Shown here: positions 33,305-45,738 of the stretch, one piece after another
Layout: each line of letters starts with the position of its first letter
Position numbering within the stretch: position 1 is the stretch's first letter
Origin: Aurifilum marmelostoma
Lineage: Eukaryota; Ascomycota; Sordariomycetes; Diaporthales; Cryphonectriaceae
Assembly (NCBI GenBank): GCA_027559495.1
Contig: JAMXSV010000003.1
Location: 4,216,001-4,280,000, forward strand
Direction of reading: 5' to 3'
DNA length: 64,000 bases
Program-made: the position numbers and the translations under genes
Notes under the pieces: generated by a model
Databases searched by the model: none
Told to the model about the DNA's origin: nothing
What the model saw: the letters and a program-made list of their open reading frames with translations, nothing else

Positions 33305-34218
33305 ATGAAGCCGGCAACAGCGATCCTCCTCGCCGCCTCTCTCGCGTCCACCACCATGGCCTTGGCCCTCCCCAGCTTCCTCGAGCCGCGGCGGGTCGAG
33401 AAGAAGGGCGATGGCAAGTACTTCCACGAGCCTGGCGGCAATGACGAGCTGGGCCACTATGACGAGCGCTACTTCAAGGGCATGGTGGGCTATGAGGAGC
33501 ACCGCGTCAACCTGCGCAACCTCGTCCGCAGCTACCTGACCGTCTTCCGCGCCCTGGGCGTCGAGACGTGGCTCGCCCACGGCACCCTCCTGGGCTGGTG
33601 GTGGAACGGCCAGATCATGCCCTGGGACTACGACCTCGACACCCAGGTCACCGCCGCCACCCTGCAGTACCTGGGCGACCACTACAACCGCACCATGCAC
33701 GAGTACCGCTTCCGCGACGAGGCCACCGGCGAGGAGCGCACAAAGGTCTACCTGCTCGACGTCAACCCCAACCACGTTGAGCGCCAGCGCGGCAACGGCA
33801 TGAACGTCATCGACGCCCGCTGGATCGACACCAGCAACGGCATGTTCATCGACATTACCGGCCTCGCCGAGCGCGATCCCAAAAAGGCACCAGGCGTCTG
33901 GGCCTGCAAGAACAACCACCGCTACAAGACCACCCAGCTCTATCCCATGCGTGAGACAGAGTTCGAGGGCGTCACTGCCACCGTCCCTTACTCCTTTGAC
34001 AACATCCTCGTCGAGGAGTATGGCAAGAAGAGTCTGGTCACCACAACCTGGCAAGGGTAAGCCCCCCCCCCCCCTTCAGGGTGTCGTTGCCGTCGAATCA
34101 TCCATCTTCTGGAAGGGAATAAACCACTGTGCTGGATAAAATGCTAATTGTCCTCTCCCCCTTTAGACACGAATGGAATCCCGACGTCAAGGAGTGGGTG
34201 AAGCAAGAAAAGTCATAA
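33305..34218 (+). CDS. Secreted or lumenal LicD-family protein
   Basis: Exon 1 is 33305-34056 and exon 2 34167-34218; the GTAAGC/TTTAG intron joins in phase 2, giving 267 aa. An N-terminal signal peptide (MKPATAILLAASLASTTMALA) directs it to the secretory pathway. The LicD/fukutin-like nucleotidyltransferase signature is clear: WLAHGTLLGWWWNGQIMPWDYDLD contains the GTLLG loop and a DxD metal site. Fungal relatives, including Mnn4-type proteins, act in phosphate transfer to cell-surface glycans in the Golgi. The C-terminal exon gives the family-like ending HEWNPDVKEWVKQ. The exact donor and acceptor are not known. This start follows a long pyrimidine-rich leader and gives the best signal peptide. 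Confidence 0.87.
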
Positions 34219-35646
34219 ACGACACAAATCATGAAACGACTCGAAGAAAAGGAGAGCCTGCGATGGTGCGGACCGACAACGACGCTTGTCCTCGCGCGCC
34301 CCACCATCGACTTGTCGATACACCCGATGCCTGGCCTAATCTACACAGCTTGTAGGACTCGTTCCAGCTGAGGAATAGCGCCTGAGCATCACCACGACGG
34401 GCTTTCTGTTGGTCCCTCGGGACCAGAAACACTCGCTTCCCAGGCGACCTGGTCCTCTTTGAAAGAGCCCCTCCATGATCTCGCCGAAACCACCAGATCT
34501 CAAAAAGCCATCATATGATCCACGCATAGCGAACCGGCGTTCTTTTTTTTCTTCTTTCCCATCAGGTTTCTTTCCATTATGCGATTTTATTCTCAGCCCT
34601 CGAAAGTTTCCTTTTAACTCTTCTCAACACGCCGCCACGACGACCGACAATGACGACAATTTTGCATAAACAAGCAATCATCGCAAAAGCAGAAGTTAAG
34701 AATTCTGTGCCGCCATATACTTTCGTTTCATATCTTGGGTGGAAGGGCAGATCACATGATTTTTCGGAGGACACAACGAGAGGAGGGACGTGCAGACGTC
34801 ATCTTGGGAAACATGGTGCATATATATATGTGTGTGTGTGTGTGTGAGGAGTTGGATATGAAACCAACCACATAACTCTCTACATGACGAGGTTGGAAGG
34901 GGAACTCGATGGTTTCTAAGCACGCAGCCGCGGGCTAGATTCTGAGTAATCCCCAACATGGAGATGGTTTGGAGTTTAAAATAGCCCCCTTTTAACCCTC
35001 CACCAACGGCGCCACCAAACATTCCCAGAAGGAGAAGCAAAAGGAACGGGCGCCGTTGCTATTCATGGTCTTAGGCGCCCGCCATCATATGAACGTCTCA
35101 AAATGTCTACGGGCTAAAAGAGAGACGGGGGCCCCCGGGGGGGGGGACGCGGGGGCTGTTGTCTCTGCACAAAACAGCCATGAAGGAGCAAGACATGACA
35201 CAGCCATATTGCGTCAACGAGAGCGGGGAAAGGAAACTGTGCATACAGATGAGGTATATGGAGAGGGAGGGAGCGAGAGGACAGGGAGCATATAGTCATG
35301 ATGATACCCCGGGGGAGAGAGATTGTGCATCCAATCAGTCAAAAATCAAACCAATCGTTTACAACCAGAGAAATGTGCTGTGCTGCGCTCTACAAGACCG
35401 GCATGTTCATCCGTTGATGGTGCTATGTGGCTTTGAAATGTAACTAACACTGTAAACGGGCCTGAGACGGTCTGGTCTGGCCTCGTTCTGACTGGCCACC
35501 TGTTTCTTACCGTCTTCTGGTACCTTTGCTTTGGTGGAGAGAACTGTATGTGTATGCGTATGCGAACCATCACGATGGCGTCAATCCTTGTCTGCACAGC
35601 GAAGCGCACGGCAGAATCAGACATGGCTTTACTCTGCCTCGCGACG
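34219..35646. other. Convergent intergenic region
   Basis: No gene was recognised. It contains a GT tract near 34829-34847, a G run near 35138-35146, and AT-rich 3' sequence for the two convergent genes. Confidence 0.55.
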
Positions 35647-36999
35647 CTATCTGCTCGTCCGGCTCCCGCCCTCGCCCTCCTCATCGGGCGGCTTCCCGTC
35701 CTCCTGCATCCTCCTCATCCTCTCCTCTGCCGCCCTCGCAATCACATCCCGCCTGCTCAGCCCACCCCCGCCCCCGCCCGACCCGGTGCTGCCGCTGCCG
35801 CTGCCGCTGCCGCTCCCACCGAGGACATACGTCCCGCCCGTCCAGCCCCCGTGATCAGGAACATCATCCTCGGCGCTCGGCTCATAAAAGAACCCCCCCT
35901 CCTGGCTGCTGCTGCCGCCGCCGCCGACGCCGCCGACGCTCTGCCCGCCGTGCCGCCAGTCGGCGGCCGCGACCTCGCGCTCGATCTGGTGGCACAGGTC
36001 CCAGAAGCTGCGGTCGTGGGGGCCGTGGACGTTGTGGGCGAGCTCGTGGCAGAGGGTGTCGCGGATGGTGCGGTAGGCGCGGTAGCCGTCATAGGCGTCG
36101 GTGCGGAGGCGGAGCTCGATGGCCTCGCCGCGGTTGCGGTTGAGGCCTAGGAGGCGGGTGGTGCCCTCGTGGGAGGACTGGGTGTTGCTTAGGGGGTCCA
36201 TCTCCGTGAGGAGGCCGACTGTTTTTGTTGTCAGTATTAAGTTATGGTCTTGTTCCTACGTTCATCAGAGAGAAGGCTTGGGGAGGTCCTTTTTTTTTTT
36301 CTTTCTTTCTGGTACGTGTAATACTCGTATGCAAGAAGAATCTCCTATCTCGGAGGAACAGCTTCTTCACATACCTGTAAACTTATGTTTCCTCATGGCA
36401 GCCTTGATACCAGGGTCCTCGGCCAGCCGCACCAGCAGCTCCCTGCTCCTCTCCGGGTTCCTCAGCCCGGGCAGCGGCTCGATCCGCAGGAACGTGTACT
36501 GCGAGTCTTCCTGCCGCCGCTGCTGCTGCCCCCCTGCCGTTCGCCGCGCCGGCACTGCGGCCCTCCTCTGCGCCTGTCTGCGGTCCTGTCTCGCCTTGGC
36601 TGCGGCCGAGGACTCCCTCAGCCCCTGCAGGTCCTCGGCCGTGGGCACCTGGAGGGTGACCTTTTTGCCGTCGAGGTGGGCGATGGTCTTGTTGTCGTCT
36701 GGGCCGGACCTTAGCAGGGCGCCCTTGGCTATGAACTTGGCCTTGTCCCAGTCAAAGTGCTGTTGTGGTTGTGAGGAGGTGTTGTTGTTGTTGTTGTTGT
36801 CGTCGTCGTCGTTGTCGTCATTGTGGGTTGCTTCTGCTGGTGGTCCCCACGCCGTGGACTCTTCACATGCTGTTATGAGATCTGAGAGGAGGGCGTCTCT
36901 GGGGAGCTGGATGTCTACGGTCTTGCCGGCCTTGGAGACGTGGATGGACAGCGTGGGAGCCTCGTCTTCTTCTTTGGTGGTGGTGGTATTGTCATCCAT
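35647..36999 (-). CDS. WLM-domain metalloprotease with ubiquitin-like N-terminus (Wss1-like)
   Basis: Exon 1 is 36999-36375 and exon 2 36218-35647; the GTATGT/ACAG intron joins in phase, giving 398 aa. The N-terminal region (APTLSIHVSKAGKTVDIQLP onward) has ubiquitin-fold character, interrupted by an Asp/Asn tract. It is followed by a basic linker and the WLM domain: RKHKFT, VGLLTEMDP, LGLNRNRGEAIELRLRTDAY and the zinc-binding CHELAHNVHGPHD (HExxH plus a third His, about residue 266). The domain order ubiquitin-like then WLM matches fungal Wss1-related proteins, which cleave DNA-protein crosslinks and bind SUMO. The C-terminal tail is Gly/Ser-rich and low in complexity. All catalytic residues are present. 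Confidence 0.88.
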
Positions 37000-37883
37000 T
37001 CTGTTGAAGGCGGTGTTTGGTATTGGAAAGCTAGCAATATTTGGGTATATATGTACAGAAATGTTATGTTATGTATACAAGAGGCACAGGTGTTTCTTCT
37101 TCTCCGTTGCAGGGTGTGGGATCATGAGAGGGTATATACAGTTGCTATCGAACCTTCCATTGACGTCGATGAGTGCAGAGTTCGTGCGAGTGTAAGACGA
37201 GAGGCTTCGTGGTGACGAGGACTCGCTAACAGATGTGACGGTACCTGGTGTGGGTCTTGGGCGTTGGTTTCAGTAGTCCCTGTTAGGTGGCCCTGAAGCC
37301 TTGGCCTTTCAGTGGATTGGTAATGCAGTTGTGCCCCCAGCCCAGGCTCTGGCCCAGGCCTCTTCCAGGCTAGTGGCTGCTACAGTTGCTTACTGTAAGG
37401 GAACCGTTGACCGTCGTCAGCGTAGCAACCGGTGCGTGTCCTCAGCTTACCTCTCCATAACGCTTGGCGGAGCCTGCCACGCCTGCCACGGTACATGGTG
37501 CTATGTAGGTATGCTGGTACGTAATTTACTGTGCATACTAGGTACATAGCTCCCAACTTTAGAAACCAGGGGGGCCCGCCAATCAGAAGCTAATCGCGTC
37601 GTGTCCTTTCCACCTGCCGCCGTGCCTATTGCTTGTCGTGCCTTGTGCGCCTCGTCGTTCGTGGGAGAGCTTTCCTTTTTTTTTGCCCCTTTGGTAATTT
37701 AATTTAGACAGACTCGCAGGTCAACATCGACATCGACCACCTCGTCCATTGACCTCCGTCCAACTCGTCGTCGACCGACGCACAGCCCTCGTCCAATTCG
37801 GGGTTCCCATGGTCTCGCCTCTCCTTTAAAGCCTCCCTTCTTCGCTTCGTCCCAAGTGGCTCGAGCCCACACGGTTGCCCAAG
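37000..37883. promoter_or_regulatory. Divergent promoter region between the WLM protease and ERD2
   Basis: The two genes start on opposite strands 884 bp apart. No coding sequence was seen. A T-rich tract at about 37,675-37,684 and pyrimidine-rich sequence lie just upstream of the ERD2 start. Confidence 0.5.
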
Positions 37884-38833
37884 ATGTTGAACGTGTTCCG
37901 CGTCCTCGGTATGCAATACATGTCCTCTCACTCGTCCTCCTCGTCGTCACCCTGCGTTTCCGTGCGGGCTGCCGTGATGGTGTGCTTCAGCTTCGTTGCG
38001 CCGAGCTGCGCTGACCATTGTTCTTGTTCTACACACAGCGGACTTCTGCCATCTGGGGTCAATCCTGATCCTGCTTCATAAGATGGTCGACCTCAAGGTT
38101 CGTCGTCTCCCCCCCTGCCCCCACGAAAGATTGCGACGCGACGGGTCAACAGAGCCCCTAACAAGACTGTCTTGGTGCTTCTAGAGCTGTTCCGGAATCT
38201 CCTTCAAGTCGCAATGCATGTACTTTCTCGTCTACATCACGAGATACCTTGGTAAGCAGTTGTTGATGATGGGAGAAAGACAAGAGTGCAATCAATGGCT
38301 GACATTCCGTCTCCCTTACCTTCTCTCCCTTCCCGGCAGACCTCTTCCAGACCAATAGCATCTACAACTTCCTCTTCAAGGTCGCCTACATCAGCTCTCA
38401 GGGCTACATCCTCTACCTCATGACCAACGCGTACAAGCCGACCAACGACCCGAACCTCGACACCTTCCGCGTCGAGTACCTCCTGGGCGGGGCTGCCGTC
38501 CTGGCCATCGTCTGGCCCTACAAGTACGAGATCTCGGAGATATTCTGGGCCTTCTCCATCTGGCTCGAGTCCGTGGCCATCCTGCCCCAGCTGTTCATGC
38601 TGCAGCGCACCGGCGAGGCCGAGACCATCACCACCCACTATCTGGCCGCCCTGGGCCTCTACAGGGCCCTGTACATCCCCAACTGGATCTACCGGTACAT
38701 GGTGGAGGAGAAGCACAAGGTGGACTGGATCGCCATCATTGCCGGTGTCATCCAGACCGTCATGTACAGCGACTTCTTCTGGATCTACTACACCAAGGTC
38801 ATGAAGGGCAAGAAGTTCAAGCTGCCCGTCTAA
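37884..38833 (+). CDS. ERD2: ER lumen protein-retaining receptor (HDEL/KDEL receptor)
   Basis: Seven-membrane-segment receptor that retrieves HDEL/KDEL proteins from the Golgi to the ER. Four exons: 37884-37908, 38039-38097, 38185-38251 and 38340-38833; all GT-AG and in phase, giving 214 aa, the family's usual length. Conserved stretches are MLNVFRVLG, ADFCHLGSILILLHKM, SCSGISFKSQ, YFLVYITRYLDLF, the IFWAFSIWLESVAILPQLFML segment, and YRALYIPNWIYRY. The first exon is only 25 nt, which is easily missed but is fixed by the frame and the family N-terminus. The C-terminal tail is basic (KGKKFKLPV), as expected for COPI sorting. Housekeeping gene. Confidence 0.95.
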
Positions 38834-41206
38834 AAAGAACGAGTCCAATAACAAAAGTGTTTCTCGCACCCCGCGGCCCCGGGAGAGAGGACATGATTGT
38901 GGCTGTCACAAGATGGGGAGGTTACGTAGCAGGGCAAGAGCAGACGAAAGAAGGAAAAGAGTGCGTCCAGAGCGACGAGAGTAGCCAGTATTATGGTGCG
39001 TGTTCGTGTACCTGTGCATGTGTTTGTGGGCAAAAGAGGAAAAGAATACACAGGCACCACCATCACCCACCTTGAATGACTGGAGAACTCTGGTGAATTT
39101 AAGGTGATCCGGCGGGGAAAATGTCTCTTGGTGGTGTCATGGGGAGCCCAGCTGGCGGCGCGCGCGGGCGACGTACCAGTCGATGAGAGAAAAACCAGGG
39201 GTCGCATGCATGATGACGGCGTTCAAAGGGGTCAGGGAGCTGCTCGGGAAACGGGAATGATGCAGGCTTCGCGCTACAGTGCGCATGCGGCAAACCTGGA
39301 TGACGATGGGCAGCTATTTGGATTTTATTTTTTTCTTTCTTTCTTGTCCAAGAGAAAAGACGAAAAATGATTATGTATTGTAGTCAGTGGATCAATGGGA
39401 GCAAGATATAGACCTCAGCCGGGGCCCCCAGCAAGCAGGGTCCCCATCTCGCATACGGTTTGCAACGACTTGATACCGAATCGGTATCATCTGCACCGGG
39501 AACCTGATGCCAACTTCCGTTGTTGTCAAGAACACACAACAGGTGATGATGATGATGCATGGATCTGGGCACCACATGCCATGCCAACGGGGGTCTCAAT
39601 GCTGAACCGGTCAATTGGCTTACTCATTGCGAGTCCTTGGATCATCTGAAGAAGAGAAGAAGAAAGAAAAAGGCTCGCAAGCAATTGGTGCATCAGCATC
39701 GAGGACCCAGAATCAGAACCAGAACTTGTGATATTGTGGCATATGCGAGGGCGTGCTCGCTCGGCCTCACGCCACCTCTGCCCCCTCCTCTATTTCTCTT
39801 TCTTTCTGTGTCCCTCGCATTCCGTTTGTTGAGCTCACAGGCGAGACCCGAAAAAAAAGACAACCGGGCTCAATACGCTACAGCCGTCAACGGCGGATCT
39901 ACACTGACGTTTCCGACCCTGCCAACAGAATTTGGTGTTGCCTGCTGGTCGGCTGCGTCGGAAGACCTGGTGAGGTATTCCAGGGCCAGGGCAAGGGCAT
40001 AGCCGTTCTCTGTTCTTTCTCGTCTCCCGGGTCATCTGAGACATGGTCCGTTGCGTCGCGGAATAGCATGTGCCAAACACCAATAAGAGGGCCACTTGTT
40101 CCTTTTCTTCTTGTCTTCACAACTGCGGCCCCCACAGTTCTTCTCGGCCCCTCCCCCTCCCCCCTCCACCTTCGCCTGCAGAACGACGTATCGGGATTGG
40201 CCCAGAGGATAGAAACGCATAAACTGCTTCTGAGAGGCACCCCTTGGCCAAAACCTGCGACTTGCCGTCCTGGTGCGTGTCTTCCTAGGTTCTAAAAGTC
40301 AGGAACAGCTGATCATCCTCTTCTCTACACGCACACACACACCCACCCACCCACCATGGGACTTTGTGAGGTTTCCTGCATGGTCTTTGGTGAAACGTTT
40401 ACTTCATCATACATCATCAGGTCGGTGCCATTGCATTGTTCTCGGGGTCTTCACAGCTGAAGAGCTAAAGTGATTTTCTCGACTTCCAATAACAGGAACA
40501 GGAGGAGGCTCAGGAATTCCATAAGGAGTTGTCGAGGTTGGCCTTTTTTCCACCCCAGCTTTATTCCGTGAAGAGGAGGGATGTCCACCTCGTGCTGGCT
40601 TTCCTGCCCCGCCTCCCCTGTGTGATGTGCCACAAGGGTACACATGCTGGCCGTACGCAGTCGTGTGAAGCCGTCGCAAGTCTTTTTTTCCCTCTCTTTT
40701 TATTCCCAGCTTCTCAACGTTGTGTGATGGGCCGATCTGGGCTCAGTCACATCACACATCAGTCACCCTTGCTCGGTCATGCCCGCCATATCTGGTCTGG
40801 GTCGCGGAGGTTTTCCTCAAACTTGATCATTCCTGGGATGACCATGGATCCAGTCACACTCGGTTTCGTTGTGGCTGTCGTCCTTCACCACCACCATCAC
40901 CAGGTTCAGCCTTGCATGACATGGCAAGACCCGGTCCACACTCGACGGCGGGAGGAGCGGTTGGTCATTGCGGTGGGGGAGGTTGGATCGTCTCTGATCC
41001 GCTCTTGACAGCTCGTTTAGACTCATGCCCCTGCGCGGTCGTGGCATCAGATCAGCCATGGGCAGCGCTGGGCTGCTGGATGGGTGCGAGCAAGTTCGGT
41101 CCGTACGGAATCCGTGGTGGGCAAGACAGACAAGAGAAACAAGTGTTTTCTGGATTAACTTCGGGGCTAGTCTCGCTCTCGGAGGATCAAGTGTCAACCC
41201 GTCTCT

Positions 41207-41238
<32 letters not shown>

Positions 41239-41609
41239 TGTCTGAATCTATGTATGGCTGAGGCGGCTCCTATGCGAATACTTGTCTGTGTCTGGCCAAT
41301 GTTGCACGTCTTGGTCTTGTCGTGGTTGAACCTCTCCACTTCGCCGACTGGTCAGCAGCCCTTCTTCATTCATCTCGTCTGTTGTTGAAGCAAGCCGGCC
41401 AAACCCACCCACTCTTTCTCATTCGCCCAACTCCAATCCGCTTCTCCCTTTCCTTTCCTTTCCTGTCTCTTTCCAACCCCCCTTCTTCCTTATCGGTTAT
41501 GGACCGACTACTACTGTTGAGGTGACGGTGTCAGAAGTCCCTCCTTCTCTTCTCTCGATGCTGGACATCGCGTCATTGATGTGACTCTTTTTTTTCCCCC
41601 AAACCCAAG
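38834..41609. other. Gene-free region
   Basis: About 2.8 kb without a supported gene. It holds A/T runs, a short CAC repeat near 40,890, and a CT-GT double microsatellite at 41202-41240. The final part is pyrimidine-rich and is likely the promoter of the downstream gene. Confidence 0.5.
41202..41240. repeat. CT then GT dinucleotide microsatellite
   Basis: A CT tract to 41220 continues directly into a TG tract to 41240. Non-coding. Confidence 0.9.
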
Positions 41610-43666
41610 ATGGCTGCAAGATGTGATGCTTCTTCTTCTTCTTCTTCTTCTTCTCCTCCTCCTTTTCATACGCTTCGTCTTCTCCTTCTCGTGCTCTCGT
41701 TGGGCTGTGCTTGGGCGGCGGCGAGCGAACACGATGCCTGGGCGCGGCGTCCGGGGCGCAGCGCGCTGTCGTCGGGTGTGAACCCGGAAGAGGTGAAGAG
41801 GGTTATCAATATGTCGGAGGGGGCCGATGAGCAAAAGGAAGAGTGGCGGGTTGTCGTGGTGCAGCCTTATGCAGCTGGGCTGGGTGATGATGGGTCGCTG
41901 AGCCAACAAGGAGGTGCGGGAGGGGGAGTTGTCCATGGCATCATACCGACTGCTGAGGAGGGGTCGTCATTGTTGTTGTCGTCATCATTATCCTCGTCTT
42001 CGTCTTCGTCTTCGTCATCACCATCTTCTTCATTACCGGACGGAAACGAGATAGAACTGCGCCGGAGAACACAAAGTCGTCCACACGAACAAGAACCACC
42101 ACCACCACCACCACCACCACCACCACCACCACCACCACCACCAGCCCAGCCCATCACCACCCCGCCCCCAGACCTCACCCTCCACCGCCGACAGGACCAA
42201 GACCAGATCGACCAGCTCAACTCCCAGCTCCAGTCCGCCCAGTCCTCGGCCCAGTCCGCCCTCGAGTCCCTCAGCTCCGCCTCCCGCGTCGTCTCCCAGG
42301 CCAGCCAGCAGCTGAGCCAGTCGTCGCAGCAGCTCAGCCAGTCCTCGCAGCAGCTGAGCCAGTCGTCCCAGCAGCTGAGCCAGAGCCTGCAGCAGGCCAC
42401 GCAGTCCGTCGCCTCGCTGACGGGGGCCCTCAGCGCCGCCAGCTCGTCCGGCAGCTCGGCGCTCGCGAGCTGCACGAGCTCGGCCAGCAGCGTCATTGCC
42501 CTGGCGAGCGGGGACGCCGCCACGAGGCTGGGGGCGGCGCTGGCGCAGGTCACCACGACAAGGGTGAGTTTGTGATGTTTCTTTTTTTCTGTCTCCTATT
42601 TTACTTTTTCTTTTTTTTTTTTTTTAGAAAAAAGAATCTCGCTTATCTAGTTAAAAAAAAAACCAAAAACCAAGTCTATTCCCCGTGAAAACTAACTCCA
42701 TTCCAGGCCGAAGCAGACCGCGAGGTCCTACAGGCCCAGGGCGCCGCCGTCTCCATCACCCAGGCCGCAGCAGCCATCATCGGCACCTTTGTCGGCTCCT
42801 CGATGCTCACCGTGGCCGTCGTGCTCCTCTTCCTGCGGTACAGGCGCAAGAAGAAGCGCGAGATGGAGGAGGCGGAAGGGCGCCCCCGCCCCGGCACAGG
42901 CCAGAGCTACAACTCCATGGCGGCGGAGGCGGGGGCGGGGCCGGGGACCACTAACCTGGACGTCAAGGAGCTCCCTCCCGTGGTGCTGTCTTCTCCGCCT
43001 AGGACCTTTGACGAGGCGGGGGGAGGGGGAGGCGAGAAGGCGAGAGGAGGGTTCGGGCAGGCCGCGCCCCTGTCTAGGCTGGGCGTCACGCGGGAGCCCG
43101 CGGGCGGGGGGCTGTCCAAGAGTTATGTGCGCACCGGTAGTCTGGGGAGCAAGAAGGCGGTCAAGCTTGCCGATCCGCCGCCTGCAAAGGCAAAAAAGAA
43201 ACAACAGCAGCAGCAGCAGCAGCAGACTAGCAGTGGCGGCGGCGGCAGCGGAGGCGGCGATGCAGTTGACAAGAACAACGACACAGCCAAGGAGGGCGCA
43301 AGCGGTAGTGGTGCTGCCGCCGCTGTTACCACCACCACCCCAAAGCAGTGGAGCGTCTTCCCCAAGATTGACCCAGACCCAAAGGGCCTGCTCGCCGCGC
43401 AGGAGGAACCAAAACCACCTCAGAACAGGCCCGAGTCCGGGCCGCAGCAGGGCGCGAACCTGCAGAGGTGGCTCTCGGCCGCATCGGTGAGCCCGTTTGG
43501 TCCGCTGGACGGCGGCGGCGGCGGTGGTGGCAGTGGCAGGAACAGCAACAGCAACAGCAGGGGCGGCTCGATGGGGGCCGGGGTGGGGACGACTGCGGCG
43601 GCTGGTAAGAGGCCCAGGGGGGCTTCGAGGTTGTCGGATACGAAGTGGCCGCTACAGGCGTCGTGA
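41610..43666 (+). CDS. Single-pass surface protein with low-complexity ectodomain and heptad-like repeats
   Basis: Exon 1 is 41610-42563 and exon 2 42707-43666, phase 0 (GTGAGT donor, TTCCAG acceptor), giving 637 aa. There is a hydrophobic N-terminal signal segment (TLRLLLLVLSLGCAWAAA). A Ser-rich tract and a long Pro tract precede a helix with tandem SQQLSQS units (42302-42400, about residues 231-263). A Ser/Ala-rich stalk leads to one membrane segment (AAAAIIGTFVGSSMLTVAVVLLF) followed by a basic stop-transfer RYRRKKKR. A long low-complexity cytosolic tail contains Gln, Gly and Ser tracts. The layout recalls fungal cell-wall stress sensors of the Mid2/Wsc kind, but no defined sensor domain is visible, so function is not assigned. 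Confidence 0.75.
42302..42400 (+). repeat. In-frame 21-nt tandem repeat (SQQLSQS)
   Basis: About four to five copies of a 21-nt unit encode Ser-Gln-Gln-Leu-Ser-Gln-Ser in the ectodomain helix of the membrane protein. A seven-residue period fits a coiled coil. Confidence 0.8.
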
Positions 43667-45110
43667 TCAAGGTGATGGGAGGGGGCAAAGTCAACGGAGA
43701 GAGGGTTTCACTTGGAAAGAGTCGAGAAGTGGTTTGGGTACAGGTGGAACATATTAATGGGTTCACGTCTGGATGGTTCGAGAGGTGGAAAGGAGGAAGA
43801 TGTCTCGTCAGCTGGCGATATTTGTGGTTGACGTCGCTGGCTCATCGTAATCACACTTCACACCCGGTTTTAATTATTTTTTCTTCTTTTTTTTTTCCAC
43901 CCACAAATACAGATAGACACTCGTTTATACCCACTCATCTAGAGAATACTACATTTATCAAGCTTGCTTTTACACACTCTTTTGTCATCTTGGTATATGC
44001 AAGTGCGAATATAAGTGGTTTCGAGGGTATATACTATCACTTGACATCACACGGCATGGCTCATGTAATATTAATACGAGGTTGCCAACAATGACAAACC
44101 ATATCTGAGAAGAGACAAAGACAAAAAGGAATGCATTGGTGGTATCTCAGCACGCAGCTATCGAAGTTTCATCCATCAAGCAAAGGAGAAAAAAAAAGCA
44201 GGAACAAGCAACCAAGCAGGGCGTTTGACAACACAACACACATACACACACACACACTTTCTCCCCACATCTTCTCTTCTCCTTCCTCCACTCTGTCGGA
44301 CCTCTCCTCTCTTCCTCCAAGCCACGGTCCGCTTTTTATGTGTCATTCCTGCGCTGCGCCTGTCCCAGCGCGTCCTCCTCTCCTCAACGTCCCCCTTGAG
44401 AAAGAAACTTATCGACAATCATGAATAGATGGATTATATGGTTTGGTGTTGAATAGATCAAAGCGTTGACGCACGGGGCATAAAAAAAAAAAAAAAGAAT
44501 AAAAGAATTTCGACAAGCAGGGTACTTATGACGATGACGAGGCACCATGATTCATTCCCATTCATTCTCTCTCTCTCTCTCTTTCTCACAAAGTTCAACA
44601 ACTGCTATGCTCATTGCATATCCCCTTCTCAAGAAATAACTGCATCGATCATTCGTTCCTCGAACACGAACTCCTCGCCGCATGTGGTGCATGAATAACT
44701 GAATAAAAAATGACAATGTGGATATATGTGTGTCTGATACGGAAAAGAGGGGGTAATATGTGCAAGGAGGAAACCCGATAATACAAAGAGACGAGCAAGG
44801 GGGGGGAAAAGAGAAAGAAGAAGAAAAAGATTAATAGAAAACCAAATACGCAAATTCCCATTCCTTCCCTTTGAAAAGAAAAACAAAAATGGTGTGTAAA
44901 TCATTCCCGAGCGTCAGGTCGCAAAAAGAAAGAATTGCGAACCAGAGATGTCATCATGCCTGAAACTGTGGCCAACATGTTTGCCATGTTGATGTGGAAG
45001 CGAGTATGTGCGTGAGCGACGACACTTCTTCTTCTTCTTCTTCTTCTGCTTCTTGCTTCTTGCTTCTTGCTTCTTCGTGCCAAAGGGCAGTACAGAGAAG
45101 ATCACTCCGT
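43667..45110. other. Convergent intergenic region
   Basis: No gene was recognised. It is AT-rich with short CA, CT and A tracts. It holds the 3' ends of the membrane protein and the kinesin. Confidence 0.55.
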
Positions 45111-45689
45111 CTAGAAGCAGTTCAGGCTGCCCTTCTTCTTCTTCTTGCTGATGGCGTTCATCCTCTCCTCGAGGTGCGCGCGCGCCCTCTCGGCGGCCTC
45201 GCGCTTCTTCCTCTCCTCCTCGACCTGGTGCAGGCTCCACCGGTTGTCCTGCTGCGGCCTGTCCTTGAGCTCCTTGAGCTCCGCCTCGAGGTCGCCGCAC
45301 CGCCTGCGCCACGCCTCGCAGTCCGCCTTGACCTTGTTGGACTGCCTCTCGAGGTCCGTCAGGGCCTCCTCGAGCGTCGACGTGAGCTGCTTCTCCGCAG
45401 ACAGGTGCTTCTCGATCGTCCTGATGCGCGCCTCCTGGTCCTCCTGGATCTGCTGCATCGTGATGTCCTTGGACGGCGGCCGCATGCCAGGTGTCGGCGA
45501 CGTCGTGCCGCTGGGGCTGGACGCACTGTTGGGCAGAGGCGGCAGCGGGATGGCAGGCGGCGGTGACGGCAGTGAAGTGACCGAGGCCGTCTTCCTGACC
45601 GTGCCGTTCATCGAGTCGGAACGACCCATAGTCTCGCCAGAGTTCAGCCGAGCCTGTGTGCGCAAATGTCAGTATCAGAGAAGGGATTC

Positions 45690-45738
<49 letters not shown>

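Noticed and set aside
36101..37195. A 364-residue plus-strand frame across the WLM gene
   Set aside because: Antisense to the two-exon Wss1-like gene, whose splice sites, ubiquitin-like region and HExxH site are convincing.
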